Shown one piece after another: positions 8,953 through 17,419 of a stretch of 64,000 bases of DNA. Every line of letters begins with the position of its first letter. Within the stretch, counting starts at the first letter, position 1. A program made the translations under genes and the position numbers. This stretch comes from Leifsonia shinshuensis (GTDB lineage Bacteria; Actinomycetota; Actinomycetes; Actinomycetales; Microbacteriaceae), in contig NZ_JAHHZQ010000003.1 in NCBI RefSeq assembly GCF_022606355.1, positions 770,069-834,068 of the forward strand, given 5' to 3'. The notes under the pieces are model-generated. The model was not told where the DNA came from, did no database searches, and was given only the letters and a program-made list of their open reading frames with translations.

Positions 8953-8962
8953 ATAACGTTGT
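8953..8962. promoter_or_regulatory. LacI-type operator (ATAACGTTGT) with promoter, upstream of the 6893-8932 gene
   Basis: Copy of the regulon palindrome ACAACGTTGT with one mismatch. On the minus strand it lies about 10 nt downstream of a candidate sigma-70-type promoter: -35 TTGATC at 8995-9000, a 17-bp spacer and -10 CATGCT at 8972-8977. The site would cover the transcription start, the usual geometry for repression by a LacI protein. Confidence 0.75.
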
Positions 8963-9042
8963 TTCATCACTAGCATGAGCGATGCGCGCCGAGAGATCAA
9001 GAGGATCTCGAGTCCGCACTCATGGTCATCGCCGGAGTTAAG

Positions 9043-9052
9043 ACAACGTTGT
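9043..9052. promoter_or_regulatory. LacI-type operator ACAACGTTGT upstream of the 9073-11202 gene
   Basis: Perfect 10-bp palindrome with a central CG step, 20 bp before ATG 9073. Together with the site at 8953 it brackets the divergent promoter region. No convincing plus-strand -35/-10 pair could be assigned. Confidence 0.8.
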
Positions 9053-9072
9053 CCAATCCATCGGAGAATGCT

Positions 9073-11202
9073 ATGCACATCACTTCACCTGCCGGAGGCT
9101 TCCGAGTCGCGCTCTCCCCGGAAGCCGGAGCGACGATGATCTCGGTCGACGTTTCCACGGCCGCAGGAGACTGGTCGCAATCGACCGTGCCGTCGCCACT
9201 GCTCTCCGGAGACGCCTTCGCACTGACGACGCTTTCGGCCACCGCGGAGGAACACGCTGCGGCGCTGAGCGGCGTCGGCACAAACCGGCCCTTCACGTGG
9301 CAGCTGACGGTGACCACGGTCGCGGGGTGGCTGGCCTTCGAGCTCGACATCGACTCCGCCGGCTTCGAGATCGGCCACAGCGCACCCCAGCCGGGCATCA
9401 GGCTCGATCTTGGAGCGCTCCCGCCCTACGAACGCGGCAACCACTTCTGGTTCACGACGAACGTATCCGGGCCATCGACCTGGAATCGGAGCGCAGGGGG
9501 CAACGACTTCCCGGCCGCGTACCACTTCGATCCGTACCGCCGCTGCGAGATCGAGATGTTCGTCGACCTCGGCGCCTCCACCTGGTTCGGCGACGACTCC
9601 GCGCTCCGCCTCTACGAGTACGGCTGCGGCGTCATACGGACTTTCCGACCTGAGCCCGCAGCAGAGTTCGGCTTCATCGGCACGGCCCCGGCCCGGCTTC
9701 GGTCGTTTCCGGCCGGGCGCCACGTGCTCCGCTGGTACGTCGCTGCCCGCCGACGAGACGATCTCGGCGGCGTCTCGCCCACCGAGCAGGACGCCCTCCG
9801 ACAGCTGGTCGCGGATTGCCTCCAACTGGTGGACACACCGATCGACGAATGGCGCGGTTCACCCGATGCCTGGGCGACCGCCGCATCGTCTGCCGCTGCC
9901 GAGCTCATGACCGACGGCCTGGCGTGGCGCGCAGACGATCTCGGCGAGTATCTGCTCGCCTACGTCGACGCGCGCTCCGACGCGTGGTCCGCCGCCTTCG
10001 CCGCCAAGGGCGAGAGCTGGAACGGGGACGGACCCTGCCTCGACGCCGCCCTGTGGCTGCTGCGCCCGCTGCAACGTCTCCGAGCGGCGAGCGCCCGCCC
10101 GGAGCTCGGGCCGCTCACCGAGCGGCTCGACGCGTTCGCCGCCCGCGAAGCCGCCCACCCGCGTTCCCGCCTGCTCTCGGGCCGCCACCGTGAGGTGACC
10201 GAGATGGGGATGTGGCAGTACGTGTACCTGCTGGCCGACACGTGGTACCTCTACGGTGCGACGGAGCTCCGCGAGCGAATCCTCAGCGAGATCCAGACCG
10301 TGCTCATCCCGCTGGCGCACCGCGTCGGATACAACTTCCCGCTCTCGTTCGACAAACGTGGACTGACCAAGCTCGGGCCGGGAGGAAACGCGGGATCGGC
10401 GGGCACCTACGCGCTGCTGATGACGAGCCTCGCCGTTTCGGAGACCGAGCCAGGCCGCTATCGCGAGGAGGCTGGACGCGCACTGCGCGCGCTCGCCAAT
10501 CTGCACATCGACGATGTTCCCCAGGAGGCGGTCCTCGCGCCCCACGCGATGATCGCCGCAGACGAACTCGCGCGCCTGGAGCCCGCCGAGGAGTGGGCGG
10601 AACTGCGCGAGTACTTCCTGGCGCAGACTCTTCGCGCCATGTACTGGTACGACGACCCGCAGCCCGTCGACGCCGAGCGCGGCGCTCGATTCAGCATGTT
10701 CCAGGCGTGCACGGGCATCGTCTACCCGGCGTTCTTCGAGGATGTGGAGGTGGCGGTGCGCCTCGCGAGCGTTGTGGATCGCGAACGCGACCCGCGCGGA
10801 CTCCTCCGCGTCCTGGACCGAGCTCGTCGCGTCAACGTCGGATTCCTCCCGGCGTTCGGCCCGGATCGCCACGACTTCGCCCTGCCGCACATCCCGTTCG
10901 AGGAGCTGCCGATGCTGGACGGCACTCGCTCGGGCGGGTCCATCGGGCAGGAGATCTACGGTGCCGGCTGGCTGTTCTGGGCGCATCTGCTGTGGGATGC
11001 GCTGGCCGCGTCCGACAATCCGCAGATCATGGTGCTGAACGCAGACCCCGACCCCGGCCGCGCAGGATCGCCCGGCCGCTTCGTCGCCTACAACGGCACG
11101 GGCTCCGTGCAGGAGGCGACGATCCGGTTCACCGGGGGCGGCGCGGGCGTCGACCTCACGCTCGCTCCCGGGGAGTGGGAATGGCTGTCGGCGCCGGCCT
11201 GA
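9073..11202 (+). CDS. Large cytoplasmic protein of unknown function, putative (alpha/alpha)-barrel carbohydrate enzyme
   Basis: A 709-aa protein with no signal peptide or membrane segment. The frame is open from 9022, but the operator at 9043-9052 lies in that extension and GGAGA sits 5 nt before ATG 9073, so 9073 is the likely start. The N-terminal ~250 residues look beta-rich (SPEAGATMISVDVSTAAGDW; WFTTNVSGPSTWNR). The C-terminal two thirds are helical with many Trp/Tyr (MGMWQYVYLLADTWYLYGA; GAGWLFWAHLLWDAL), suggesting a beta-sandwich plus helical-barrel architecture like several glycan lyases and hydrolases. I cannot name a family. Its promoter carries the regulon operator, so it should act on the imported glycan fragments. 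Confidence 0.65.
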   Translation: MHITSPAGGFRVALSPEAGATMISVDVSTAAGDWSQSTVPSPLLSGDAFALTTLSATAEEHAAALSGVGTNRPFTWQLTVTTVAGWLAFELDIDSAGFEIGHSAPQPGIRLDLGALPPYERGNHFWFTTNVSGPSTWNRSAGGNDFPAAYHFDPYRRCEIEMFVDLGASTWFGDDSALRLYEYGCGVIRTFRPEPAAEFGFIGTAPARLRSFPAGRHVLRWYVAARRRDDLGGVSPTEQDALRQLVADCLQLVDTPIDEWRGSPDAWATAASSAAAELMTDGLAWRADDLGEYLLAYVDARSDAWSAAFAAKGESWNGDGPCLDAALWLLRPLQRLRAASARPELGPLTERLDAFAAREAAHPRSRLLSGRHREVTEMGMWQYVYLLADTWYLYGATELRERILSEIQTVLIPLAHRVGYNFPLSFDKRGLTKLGPGGNAGSAGTYALLMTSLAVSETEPGRYREEAGRALRALANLHIDDVPQEAVLAPHAMIAADELARLEPAEEWAELREYFLAQTLRAMYWYDDPQPVDAERGARFSMFQACTGIVYPAFFEDVEVAVRLASVVDRERDPRGLLRVLDRARRVNVGFLPAFGPDRHDFALPHIPFEELPMLDGTRSGGSIGQEIYGAGWLFWAHLLWDALAASDNPQIMVLNADPDPGRAGSPGRFVAYNGTGSVQEATIRFTGGGAGVDLTLAPGEWEWLSAPA

Positions 11203-11204
11203 GA

Positions 11205-12203
11205 TCAGATCGCCGCGCGCACGGCGACCATCAGCTCGAATGTCCGTACCTCGCCGGGAGCGAGTCCGTCGCCGTCCGTGGGCGCGGCCGCTCCGCCGAA
11301 GAGAGGGTGCGACGACGGCTCGACCCCTAGCGCCCACCTCCCTCGCGTAGGGAGGATCCACTGGTGGAGGTACGGCAGGGTGTCCGCTCGCCAGCCCACC
11401 TCGATGTCGAGCAGCCCCCCGCTCACCGTGCAGACGCTCCAGCCGTCCTCCGACCGCGCGAGGTCGCTGTGCAGGATCACCGCCTCGCCGATCGCGGGAG
11501 CCGGGTCGGGCATCCGACTCCACTCCGGCACCTCGACCACCTGCTCGCGAAACGCATGCCGTGCAGCGTCCACCGAGATACGGGAGCCGGGGAGGACGGC
11601 CGGGGCACCGAAGTTGACGTGGTACAGGATTCGGAGGGGCACGGGGACCGCGCCCGTGTTGACGGCACGGTCCTCGATGCGCACGAATCCGTCGCCCGAT
11701 TCGCGCAGACCGCTCGTGATCGTCCGCTCCAGACGGACGGACGGACCGAACACCGACGCACTCTCGACGTCCGCGCTCAGCCGCACGAGCGATCGGCCGC
11801 GCGTCGGCTCGACCCGCACGTGCGAGGCCGGCCGGTGCCCGATGTCGCCGTGGAGAGGATGCCCATCATCAGCGGCTCCGATGTGCAACAGACCGCACGT
11901 GGCCACCAGGCCGCCGGTGAACCGGTCGATCCACGCGCTCCCCGCGGGACGGTCGAGGGGTCTGGCGTCGGCGACGGGAGAGACCCACCCGAGCGGGAGG
12001 CCGGCGAACTCCGCACGCCCGATGTCGAATCCGCGCGCGGGGAGGACGTCGAAGCGCAGCCCACCCGCCACGGCTGCGTCGAGCACGCGGGCATGGTCGG
12101 CCGAGCCAGGAAGCCCGACGCGTTCTACGACGCTCGCGACGGCGTCGTCGTGCGCCAGCAGTCCCTGCGCACGCAGGTCGGCCAGCGAGGCTGCGCCCCT
12201 CAC
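11205..12203 (-). CDS. DUF4432 family aldose-epimerase-like protein
   Basis: A 332-aa protein resembling the DUF4432 branch of galactose-mutarotase-like beta-sandwich proteins. Recognisable pieces are LYHVNFGAP, then PYLHQWILPTRGRWALGVEPSSHP near the C-terminus. The start GTG 12203 overlaps the stop of the kinase-isomerase fusion (GTGA), so translation is coupled. An open frame continues upstream to 12971 but runs antisense to nothing useful and is not believed. A role in interconverting sugar anomers before phosphorylation is inferred. It converges with the 709-aa gene, leaving only a 2-nt gap. Confidence 0.75.
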   Translation of the reverse strand: MRGAASLADLRAQGLLAHDDAVASVVERVGLPGSADHARVLDAAVAGGLRFDVLPARGFDIGRAEFAGLPLGWVSPVADARPLDRPAGSAWIDRFTGGLVATCGLLHIGAADDGHPLHGDIGHRPASHVRVEPTRGRSLVRLSADVESASVFGPSVRLERTITSGLRESGDGFVRIEDRAVNTGAVPVPLRILYHVNFGAPAVLPGSRISVDAARHAFREQVVEVPEWSRMPDPAPAIGEAVILHSDLARSEDGWSVCTVSGGLLDIEVGWRADTLPYLHQWILPTRGRWALGVEPSSHPLFGGAAAPTDGDGLAPGEVRTFELMVAVRAAI

Positions 12204-14191
12204 TTCGGCGGCCTCGCCGCCAGCACCTCGCCCGTGCCGCGGAGGGAGGGCCGTCGAACGCCGGCCGGGACCAGGACGGTGTCGCCGGAACGCAGCGGGA
12301 GGTCGGCGTTGCCGAATGAGGCAAGCGTGACCGTGCCGGCCGTGACGACGAGCACGGCGAAGCCCTCGTCGAGCTCGACTTCGCCGTGAACATCCTGCGC
12401 CTCGAGCCGGAAGTAGTCGTCGGCGTCGCTCGGCAGCCCGGTGGCCGCGTCGCCGGCGCGGCGGACCAGGCGCTCCAACTCCCGGGATGCCAGTGCGCTC
12501 CGGTCCACCGCGTCCAGTGCCCGGTCGAAGCCCACTCCGAGGTGCCCGTCCCGCTCGCCGTCGATCGCGAAGCCCTGCCATTCGAGGAGGATCGAGAGGT
12601 CCTCCGGCTCCTGCACCTCGACCAGCAGGATGCCCTCCCCGATCGCGTGGACGAGTCGCGGCGGCACGAAGACGCGGTCGCCTGCCGCGACGTCGACCGT
12701 ATGCATCATCCCGAGCAGTGTGCCGGTGTCCTGGGAAGCGACCAACTCGCCCAGTCGCTCGCGGCCGACCTTCTCCGTGAACCCGAGATGCACGCTCCCC
12801 CCCTTCAGGATGTGCCAGGCCTCCGCCTTGCCGTGGGCGGCGTCGACGGCCCGATGCGCGAACTCGGCGTCGGGGTGCACATGCGCCGGAAGCCGCTGTC
12901 CGGCGTCGAGGAGCTTGACGAGGAGCTTGGGGTCGGCGCCGAACCGCTCTACGTGGCCGTGGCCGAGCCACTCCCGCGGAGCGGACCGGACGGCTTCATC
13001 GACCGACCGGCCGTTCGAGAGTACGGCTCGCCCGTGCTCCTCCTGCCCCCGCACGCTCACTGTGGACCCGACCCAGTCCTCCGGCGTGTACTCGGGTGCG
13101 TCGGGGAGGCCTCGGAAGGCGGCGATCTGAGCGCCTCCGCGATAGAACCGCGCCGGCGGGCGGTTCGTCTCGAGAACCCACGGGCGATGCGCGTCCGCAT
13201 CGAAGGCGGTCTCCTCCGCGGGCATGGCGGAGATCTGGGCGGCCGAGCTCGCCGCCGCCGTCTGGAGAGCCAGCGCCGGCCCAGCACCCTGAGACACCGC
13301 GTGCAGAAGGCCGGCGGTGGACGCGTCGCCCGCCCCGTTGGTCGTCCGGAGCGTCGTCAGCGGGGTGGCGGGACCGCGGAGCGAGACGTCCGCCCACTCC
13401 CCCGCGAGCGGCGCCAGTGCCCGCCCGGCGGTGTGAAGTCGCGACTCTCCGGAGGTTCGCAGGGCGACTCCGAGCGAGCCGCACGAGACCGCGACGACGC
13501 CGACACCCCACGAGACGAGCTCGTCGGCGAGCTGCTCGGCGAGGTCGAGGTCGAGCACACGCGGGAGCCCGAACGCGGAGGTGAGGTCGTCGAGGCTCGG
13601 CGTGAGGATGTCGATCCCGGGTGCGATGGAGCGCAGCAGCGCGCGCCAGTCCACTGCACCCGCTGCCGAGTCGGGATCGACGACGGCCAGGTCGATCGAG
13701 GTCGTCACGCCCGCCGCCTTCGCCGCGGCCAGCAGGGCGGAGAGCGCGGCCCCGCCCTCCGCCACCAGGCGCGGAAGCAGGGAGGGGTACCCGATGTGCA
13801 GTAGATCGAGGTCGTCGAGAACGATGTCGGTGCCGTCCACGACTGCGTTGGCGCCGAGGTGATGCCAGAACACGCGGTCGACCCCGGGTTGCTCGATGAC
13901 GAGGGAGTACGACGTGGCGATCGGCACGACGCGCACGTGCGCGTCGATGAGATCGGAGCCGGTCAGTCCGCGACGTACGACGTCGCCGAGGTCGTCGTCG
14001 CCGACGGTCGCATAGACGGTCACCGGGTGACCGAGACGCACCATCGCCCGAGCCGTGTTCGCGACGCAGCCGCCCACGCCGATGGTCAGCGGCCCGACGT
14101 CGACGAGACCTCCCGGCTCGACGACGGCGGGCGCTCCCAGGCCAGGACTCAGGTCCACACAGATATGTCCTGCGATCGCAACTCTGCGCAC
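12200..14191 (-). CDS. PfkB family sugar kinase fused to class I mannose-6-phosphate isomerase
   Basis: A 663-aa two-domain protein in one uninterrupted frame. Residues 1 to about 320 are a PfkB/ribokinase-type kinase: GGCVANTARAMVRLG is the N-terminal signature and TNGAGDAS (catalytic Asp about 289) the C-terminal one. Residues about 335-663 are a cupin-type phosphomannose isomerase with the zinc ligands in place: HVHPD (His about 437/439), GKAEAWH and LVHAIGEGILLVEVQ. One chain could therefore phosphorylate a hexose and interconvert aldose and ketose phosphates. GTG 14191 has AAAGGAG 5 nt upstream and lies downstream of the operator; the frame from 14236 would run through the operator. It is coupled to the DUF4432 gene. 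Confidence 0.85.
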   Translation of the reverse strand: MRRVAIAGHICVDLSPGLGAPAVVEPGGLVDVGPLTIGVGGCVANTARAMVRLGHPVTVYATVGDDDLGDVVRRGLTGSDLIDAHVRVVPIATSYSLVIEQPGVDRVFWHHLGANAVVDGTDIVLDDLDLLHIGYPSLLPRLVAEGGAALSALLAAAKAAGVTTSIDLAVVDPDSAAGAVDWRALLRSIAPGIDILTPSLDDLTSAFGLPRVLDLDLAEQLADELVSWGVGVVAVSCGSLGVALRTSGESRLHTAGRALAPLAGEWADVSLRGPATPLTTLRTTNGAGDASTAGLLHAVSQGAGPALALQTAAASSAAQISAMPAEETAFDADAHRPWVLETNRPPARFYRGGAQIAAFRGLPDAPEYTPEDWVGSTVSVRGQEEHGRAVLSNGRSVDEAVRSAPREWLGHGHVERFGADPKLLVKLLDAGQRLPAHVHPDAEFAHRAVDAAHGKAEAWHILKGGSVHLGFTEKVGRERLGELVASQDTGTLLGMMHTVDVAAGDRVFVPPRLVHAIGEGILLVEVQEPEDLSILLEWQGFAIDGERDGHLGVGFDRALDAVDRSALASRELERLVRRAGDAATGLPSDADDYFRLEAQDVHGEVELDEGFAVLVVTAGTVTLASFGNADLPLRSGDTVLVPAGVRRPSLRGTGEVLAARPPK

Positions 14192-14216
14192 GCGGACTCC
14201 TTTCACGATGCGATAG

Positions 14217-14226
14217 ACAACGTTGT
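14217..14226. promoter_or_regulatory. LacI-type operator ACAACGTTGT between kinase fusion and aldolase genes
   Basis: Perfect palindrome in the 107-bp divergent gap. On the plus strand it overlaps a candidate promoter: -35 TAGACA at 14214-14219, a 17-bp spacer and -10 TACTCT at 14237-14242. It sits 26 bp from the kinase-fusion start on the other strand, so one site could serve both directions. Confidence 0.8.
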
Positions 14227-14298
14227 TTCTTCGCACTACTCTGTCACATGTCGTGAGCCTCGGGAAAGCCCCGGGCAGGTTGTGAAGGAGTTATCGCA

Positions 14299-15141
14299 GT
14301 GACGCCCTACCGTTTGAACCGGTTGTTCAATCCCCTCTCCGGGCGAGCGCTCGACGTTGCCGTCGACCATGGCTTCTTCGGAGAGTCGAGCTTCATCGAC
14401 GGCATCGAGAGCATGTCGCACGTGATCGACGTCCTCGTCGGGGCCGCCCCCGATGCCATCCAGCTGACCCTGGGCCAGGCTCGCAAGCTGCAGGCCCGCC
14501 CCGGCAAGGACAAGCCTTCGCTGGTCATGCGCACGGATGTCGCCAACGTCTACGGCAATCCCCTCGACTCGCACATCTTCAGCCATCACGTGCCGAACGC
14601 GATCGAGGAGGCCGTGCGCCTCGACGCCGTGGCGGTGTGCGTGAACCTCATGCAGCTGCCCGGCCACCCCGAGATCCGCGAGGCGAACATCCGATCGATC
14701 ATGGCTCTCCGCGAGGAGGCCACCCGCTATGGGATGCCGCTCATGATCGAGCCCCTCGTCATGCAGGACAATTCTCGGGCCGGCGGATACTCGGTCGACG
14801 GCGACATCGACAAGATCGTGACGCTCGTCCGCCAGGCGGTCGAGCTCGGGGCCGACCTGATCAAGGCCGACCCCGCCGACGACCTGTCCGCCTACTCCCG
14901 CGTGATCGAGGTCGCCGACGGCGTTCCCGTGCTGGTCCGCGGCGGCGGCCGCGTCGACGACCGCACCCTGCTCGAGCGCACCGCACGGGTGCTCGACGCA
15001 GGCGCGTCGGGCATCGTGTACGGGCGGAACATCGTCCAGCACACGAACCCCGCAGGAATCACCGCCGCGCTCATGCGGATCCTCCACGAGGGCGCCTCGG
15101 TCGACTCGGCCGCCGCGACGCTCGAGGAGGTCGCACGATGA
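14299..15141 (+). CDS. Class I (Schiff-base) aldolase, LacD/DhnA/LsrF-like
   Basis: A 280-aa TIM-barrel protein of the DeoC/LacD aldolase superfamily. The N-terminal ALDVAVDHGFF and the strand GADLIKADPADD carry the expected active-site features, with Lys about 189 as candidate Schiff-base lysine. GGGRVDDRTLL and ASGIVYGRNIVQ form the phosphate-binding end. Retro-aldol cleavage of a ketose phosphate or bisphosphate would fit the adjacent kinase, as in LacC/LacD or YihV/YihT pairs. The start is GTG 14299 with AAGGAG 8 nt upstream. The following oxidoreductase overlaps its stop (ATGA). Confidence 0.85.
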   Translation: MTPYRLNRLFNPLSGRALDVAVDHGFFGESSFIDGIESMSHVIDVLVGAAPDAIQLTLGQARKLQARPGKDKPSLVMRTDVANVYGNPLDSHIFSHHVPNAIEEAVRLDAVAVCVNLMQLPGHPEIREANIRSIMALREEATRYGMPLMIEPLVMQDNSRAGGYSVDGDIDKIVTLVRQAVELGADLIKADPADDLSAYSRVIEVADGVPVLVRGGGRVDDRTLLERTARVLDAGASGIVYGRNIVQHTNPAGITAALMRILHEGASVDSAAATLEEVAR

Positions 15142-16292
15142 CGGCACAGAGGGTGGGGATCGGGATCATCGGCGGCGGCCTGATGGGCCGCGAGATCGCC
15201 GCCGCCATCCAACGCTGGCCCGCGCTCGTCGACCACCCGGTGCGGCCGCGTCTGACGGCGGTCTGCGACATCAATCCAGCGGCTCTCGCCTGGTTCGACC
15301 AGATCGACTCCGTCACCCAGACCACCACCGATTACGCGGAACTGCTCGCGAACCCGGAGGTGGACGTCGTCTATGTCGCCGTGCGGCACGATCTGCACGA
15401 ACAGATCTACACGGACGTCATCCGCGCAGGCAAGGACCTCCTCGCCGAGAAGCCCTTCGGGATCGACTCGGCCGCCGCCGCCGCGATCCTCCGCGCGCTC
15501 GATGAGCACCCTGAGAGCTTCGTGCGGTGTTCGAGCGAGATGCCGTTCTTCCCCGGCGCGCAGCGCGCGATCGACTACGTGCGCTCTGGTGCGGCCGGGC
15601 AGATCATCGAGGTCAGAAGCGCCTTCCTGCATTCCAGCGACCTGGACGAGCACAAGCCGATCAACTGGAAGCGGCAGGCGAAGTACTGCGGCGAGGCGGG
15701 CGTCATGAACGATCTCGGCATGCACGCGTGGCACGTCCCGCTCCGGCTGGGCTGGGTGCCTGATTCGCTCACGGCCGCCCTCCAGAACCTCGTGCCGCAG
15801 CGGCCCGGCCCCACCGGCGAGCCGGAAGTGTGCGACACGTGGGAGAACGCGACGGTGTGGGGATGGGTCGAGGACGGGACCGGGCGCTTCCCGATTACGG
15901 TCGAGACCAAGCGCATCGCTCCCGGCAACAAGAACACGTGGGTGTTCGAGGTGGTTGGCAAGACCGGCGGCGTGCGATTCGCGACCTCCAATCCGAAGCG
16001 CGTCGAGATCCTGAGCGTCGGCGAGGTGCCAGGCGTCGGGCGCGAGCAGGGCTGGACGGCCATCGAGGTCGGAAGCCAGTCGGTGTGGCCGACGGTCACC
16101 GGCGGCATCTTCGAGACGGGCTTCTCCGACGCCATCCTGCAGATGTGGGCGGTGTACCTGGCCGAGCGCGCCGGCGAGCTGGGCGACCGGTTCGGCGCCG
16201 CGACCCCGCTGGAGGCGGCTCGTACCCACCAGCTGTACGACGCCGCACTGGCGGCCGGCGAGAGCAGGACGTGGGCACCGGTGACCCGGTGA
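15138..16292 (+). CDS. Gfo/Idh/MocA family NAD(P)-dependent oxidoreductase
   Basis: A 384-aa protein with an N-terminal Rossmann domain (GIGIIGGGLMGREIA) and the family motif AEKPFG, Lys of which normally contributes to catalysis. The C-terminal alpha/beta domain includes a NDLGMHAWHVPLRLGW region in the usual GxHxxD-like position. Family members oxidise sugars, sugar acids or inositols, and some cleave glycosides by an oxidation-elimination route. ATG 15138 overlaps the aldolase stop, with GAGGAGG upstream. Its role may be oxidation of a keto or aldehyde intermediate, but the substrate is not readable from sequence. Confidence 0.85.
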   Translation: MTAQRVGIGIIGGGLMGREIAAAIQRWPALVDHPVRPRLTAVCDINPAALAWFDQIDSVTQTTTDYAELLANPEVDVVYVAVRHDLHEQIYTDVIRAGKDLLAEKPFGIDSAAAAAILRALDEHPESFVRCSSEMPFFPGAQRAIDYVRSGAAGQIIEVRSAFLHSSDLDEHKPINWKRQAKYCGEAGVMNDLGMHAWHVPLRLGWVPDSLTAALQNLVPQRPGPTGEPEVCDTWENATVWGWVEDGTGRFPITVETKRIAPGNKNTWVFEVVGKTGGVRFATSNPKRVEILSVGEVPGVGREQGWTAIEVGSQSVWPTVTGGIFETGFSDAILQMWAVYLAERAGELGDRFGAATPLEAARTHQLYDAALAAGESRTWAPVTR

Positions 16293-16346
16293 TGCGGTGA
16301 CCGCTGAACGTACCGGGCCACCTGCCGGTGCGCCCATAGAATCGGA

Positions 16347-16372
16347 GTGCGCGGCCCACATGGGCCGCGCAC
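16347..16372. terminator. Perfect 12-bp hairpin between the oxidoreductase and lacI genes
   Basis: Inverted repeat GTGCGCGGCCCA / TGGGCCGCGCAC with only CA between the arms, 55 nt after the oxidoreductase stop and 33 nt before the lacI start. The very GC-rich stem without a U-tract is common for actinobacterial attenuators or terminators. It may lower read-through into the regulator gene. Alternatively it is a protein-binding palindrome. Confidence 0.6.
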
Positions 16373-16404
16373 TTCCGACATCGAGCAGGACGGGTGGGGA
16401 CGGA

Positions 16405-17406
16405 ATGAGCCGGCCGCCGACGATGAACGACGTAGCCCAGGAGGCGGGCGTCGCGCTCAAGACGGTCTCCCGGTACGTCAACGGCGAGACGAACATCAAC
16501 CCGGAGCTCGCCAAACGCATCCGCGACGCGATCACCCTCCTCGGCTATCGCAGGAACCTCGCCGCCGCGAGCCTGCGTCCCGGCCGTTCGAGCCGGATGA
16601 TCGGCCTGGTCATCAGCGACCTCGCCAACCCCTACTACTCGACGATCGCGCGCGCGATCGAATCGGCCGCCGCCGCTGCGGGCTACCTCCTCATCACCGC
16701 GAGCTCCGAAGAGAGCGGCGAGAACCACGACCGCCTCGTCGATCGCTTCATCGGGCAGCAGGTCGACGGGCTCATCGTCGTTCCGCCCGCCCACCCCGGA
16801 CGGTCGTGGGCGGATGTCACGCCGCCGGTCCCCCCGCTCGTGGTCATCGACCGTCCCGCCGACGCCACCTGGAGCGATACGATCCTGGCGGACAACGCCG
16901 GAGGCGCCAACGCAGCGACCGCCGCGCTGACCGCGACGGGCGCCCGGCGCGTAGCGTTCGTCGGCGACACGCTCGCGCTGTACACGATGTCGGAGCGCCT
17001 CCGCGGATACCGCCTGGCGCTCGAGGACGCGGGGATCACGTTCGACGAGAACCTGATCGTCACCGGGGCCCACAGCGCCGACGAGGCCGCGAGCATCGTC
17101 TCGCGCCTGCTGCGCGAGCAGCGACCCGACGCGATCTTCGCGGCCAACAACCGTGCGAGCATCGGGTCGGTGCTCGCGTTCCGAGACGCGGGCACGGCCA
17201 TTCCTCTGATCGGATTCGACGACTTCGAGTCTGCACGCCTCGGCACGCCCGCCGTCTCGGTCGCGACTCCGCGGATCGAGGAGATGGGGCGTCTGGCGGC
17301 CGAGCGCCTCCTCGCGCGCATCGATGGCGACACGAGCCCGTCGACGACGACCGTACTGCCGGTCGAGCTCATCCTGCGCGGTTCGGAGGAGGCCACATCG
17401 GGCTGA
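16405..17406 (+). CDS. LacI family transcriptional regulator (likely regulator of the ACAACGTTGT regulon)
   Basis: A 333-aa repressor. The N-terminal HTH and hinge are complete: TMNDVAQEAGVALKTVSRYVNG, then LAKRIRDAITLLGYRRN. The periplasmic-binding-like effector domain begins MIGLVISDLANPYYSTI and includes IGFDDFESARLG. ATG 16405 was chosen over an upstream GTG frame because it gives the usual N-terminus and has GGGGACGGA before it. It lies downstream of the aldolase and oxidoreductase genes, so the operator at 14217 would also autoregulate it. It is the only LacI gene in the 6.9-30.6 kb island, hence the likely binder of the seven palindromes. Confidence 0.9.
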   Translation: MSRPPTMNDVAQEAGVALKTVSRYVNGETNINPELAKRIRDAITLLGYRRNLAAASLRPGRSSRMIGLVISDLANPYYSTIARAIESAAAAAGYLLITASSEESGENHDRLVDRFIGQQVDGLIVVPPAHPGRSWADVTPPVPPLVVIDRPADATWSDTILADNAGGANAATAALTATGARRVAFVGDTLALYTMSERLRGYRLALEDAGITFDENLIVTGAHSADEAASIVSRLLREQRPDAIFAANNRASIGSVLAFRDAGTAIPLIGFDDFESARLGTPAVSVATPRIEEMGRLAAERLLARIDGDTSPSTTTVLPVELILRGSEEATSG

Positions 17407-17419
17407 CGCCGCATGCGCC

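Noticed and set aside
12204..12971. Upstream extension of the DUF4432 reading frame
   Set aside because: It runs out of frame through the isomerase domain, has Arg-rich shadow composition, and the GTGA overlap at 12203 gives a normal-length protein.
16297..16404. N-terminal 36 residues of the long lacI frame
   Set aside because: The extension crosses the 12-bp hairpin and precedes the conserved HTH start; ATG 16405 fits the family.
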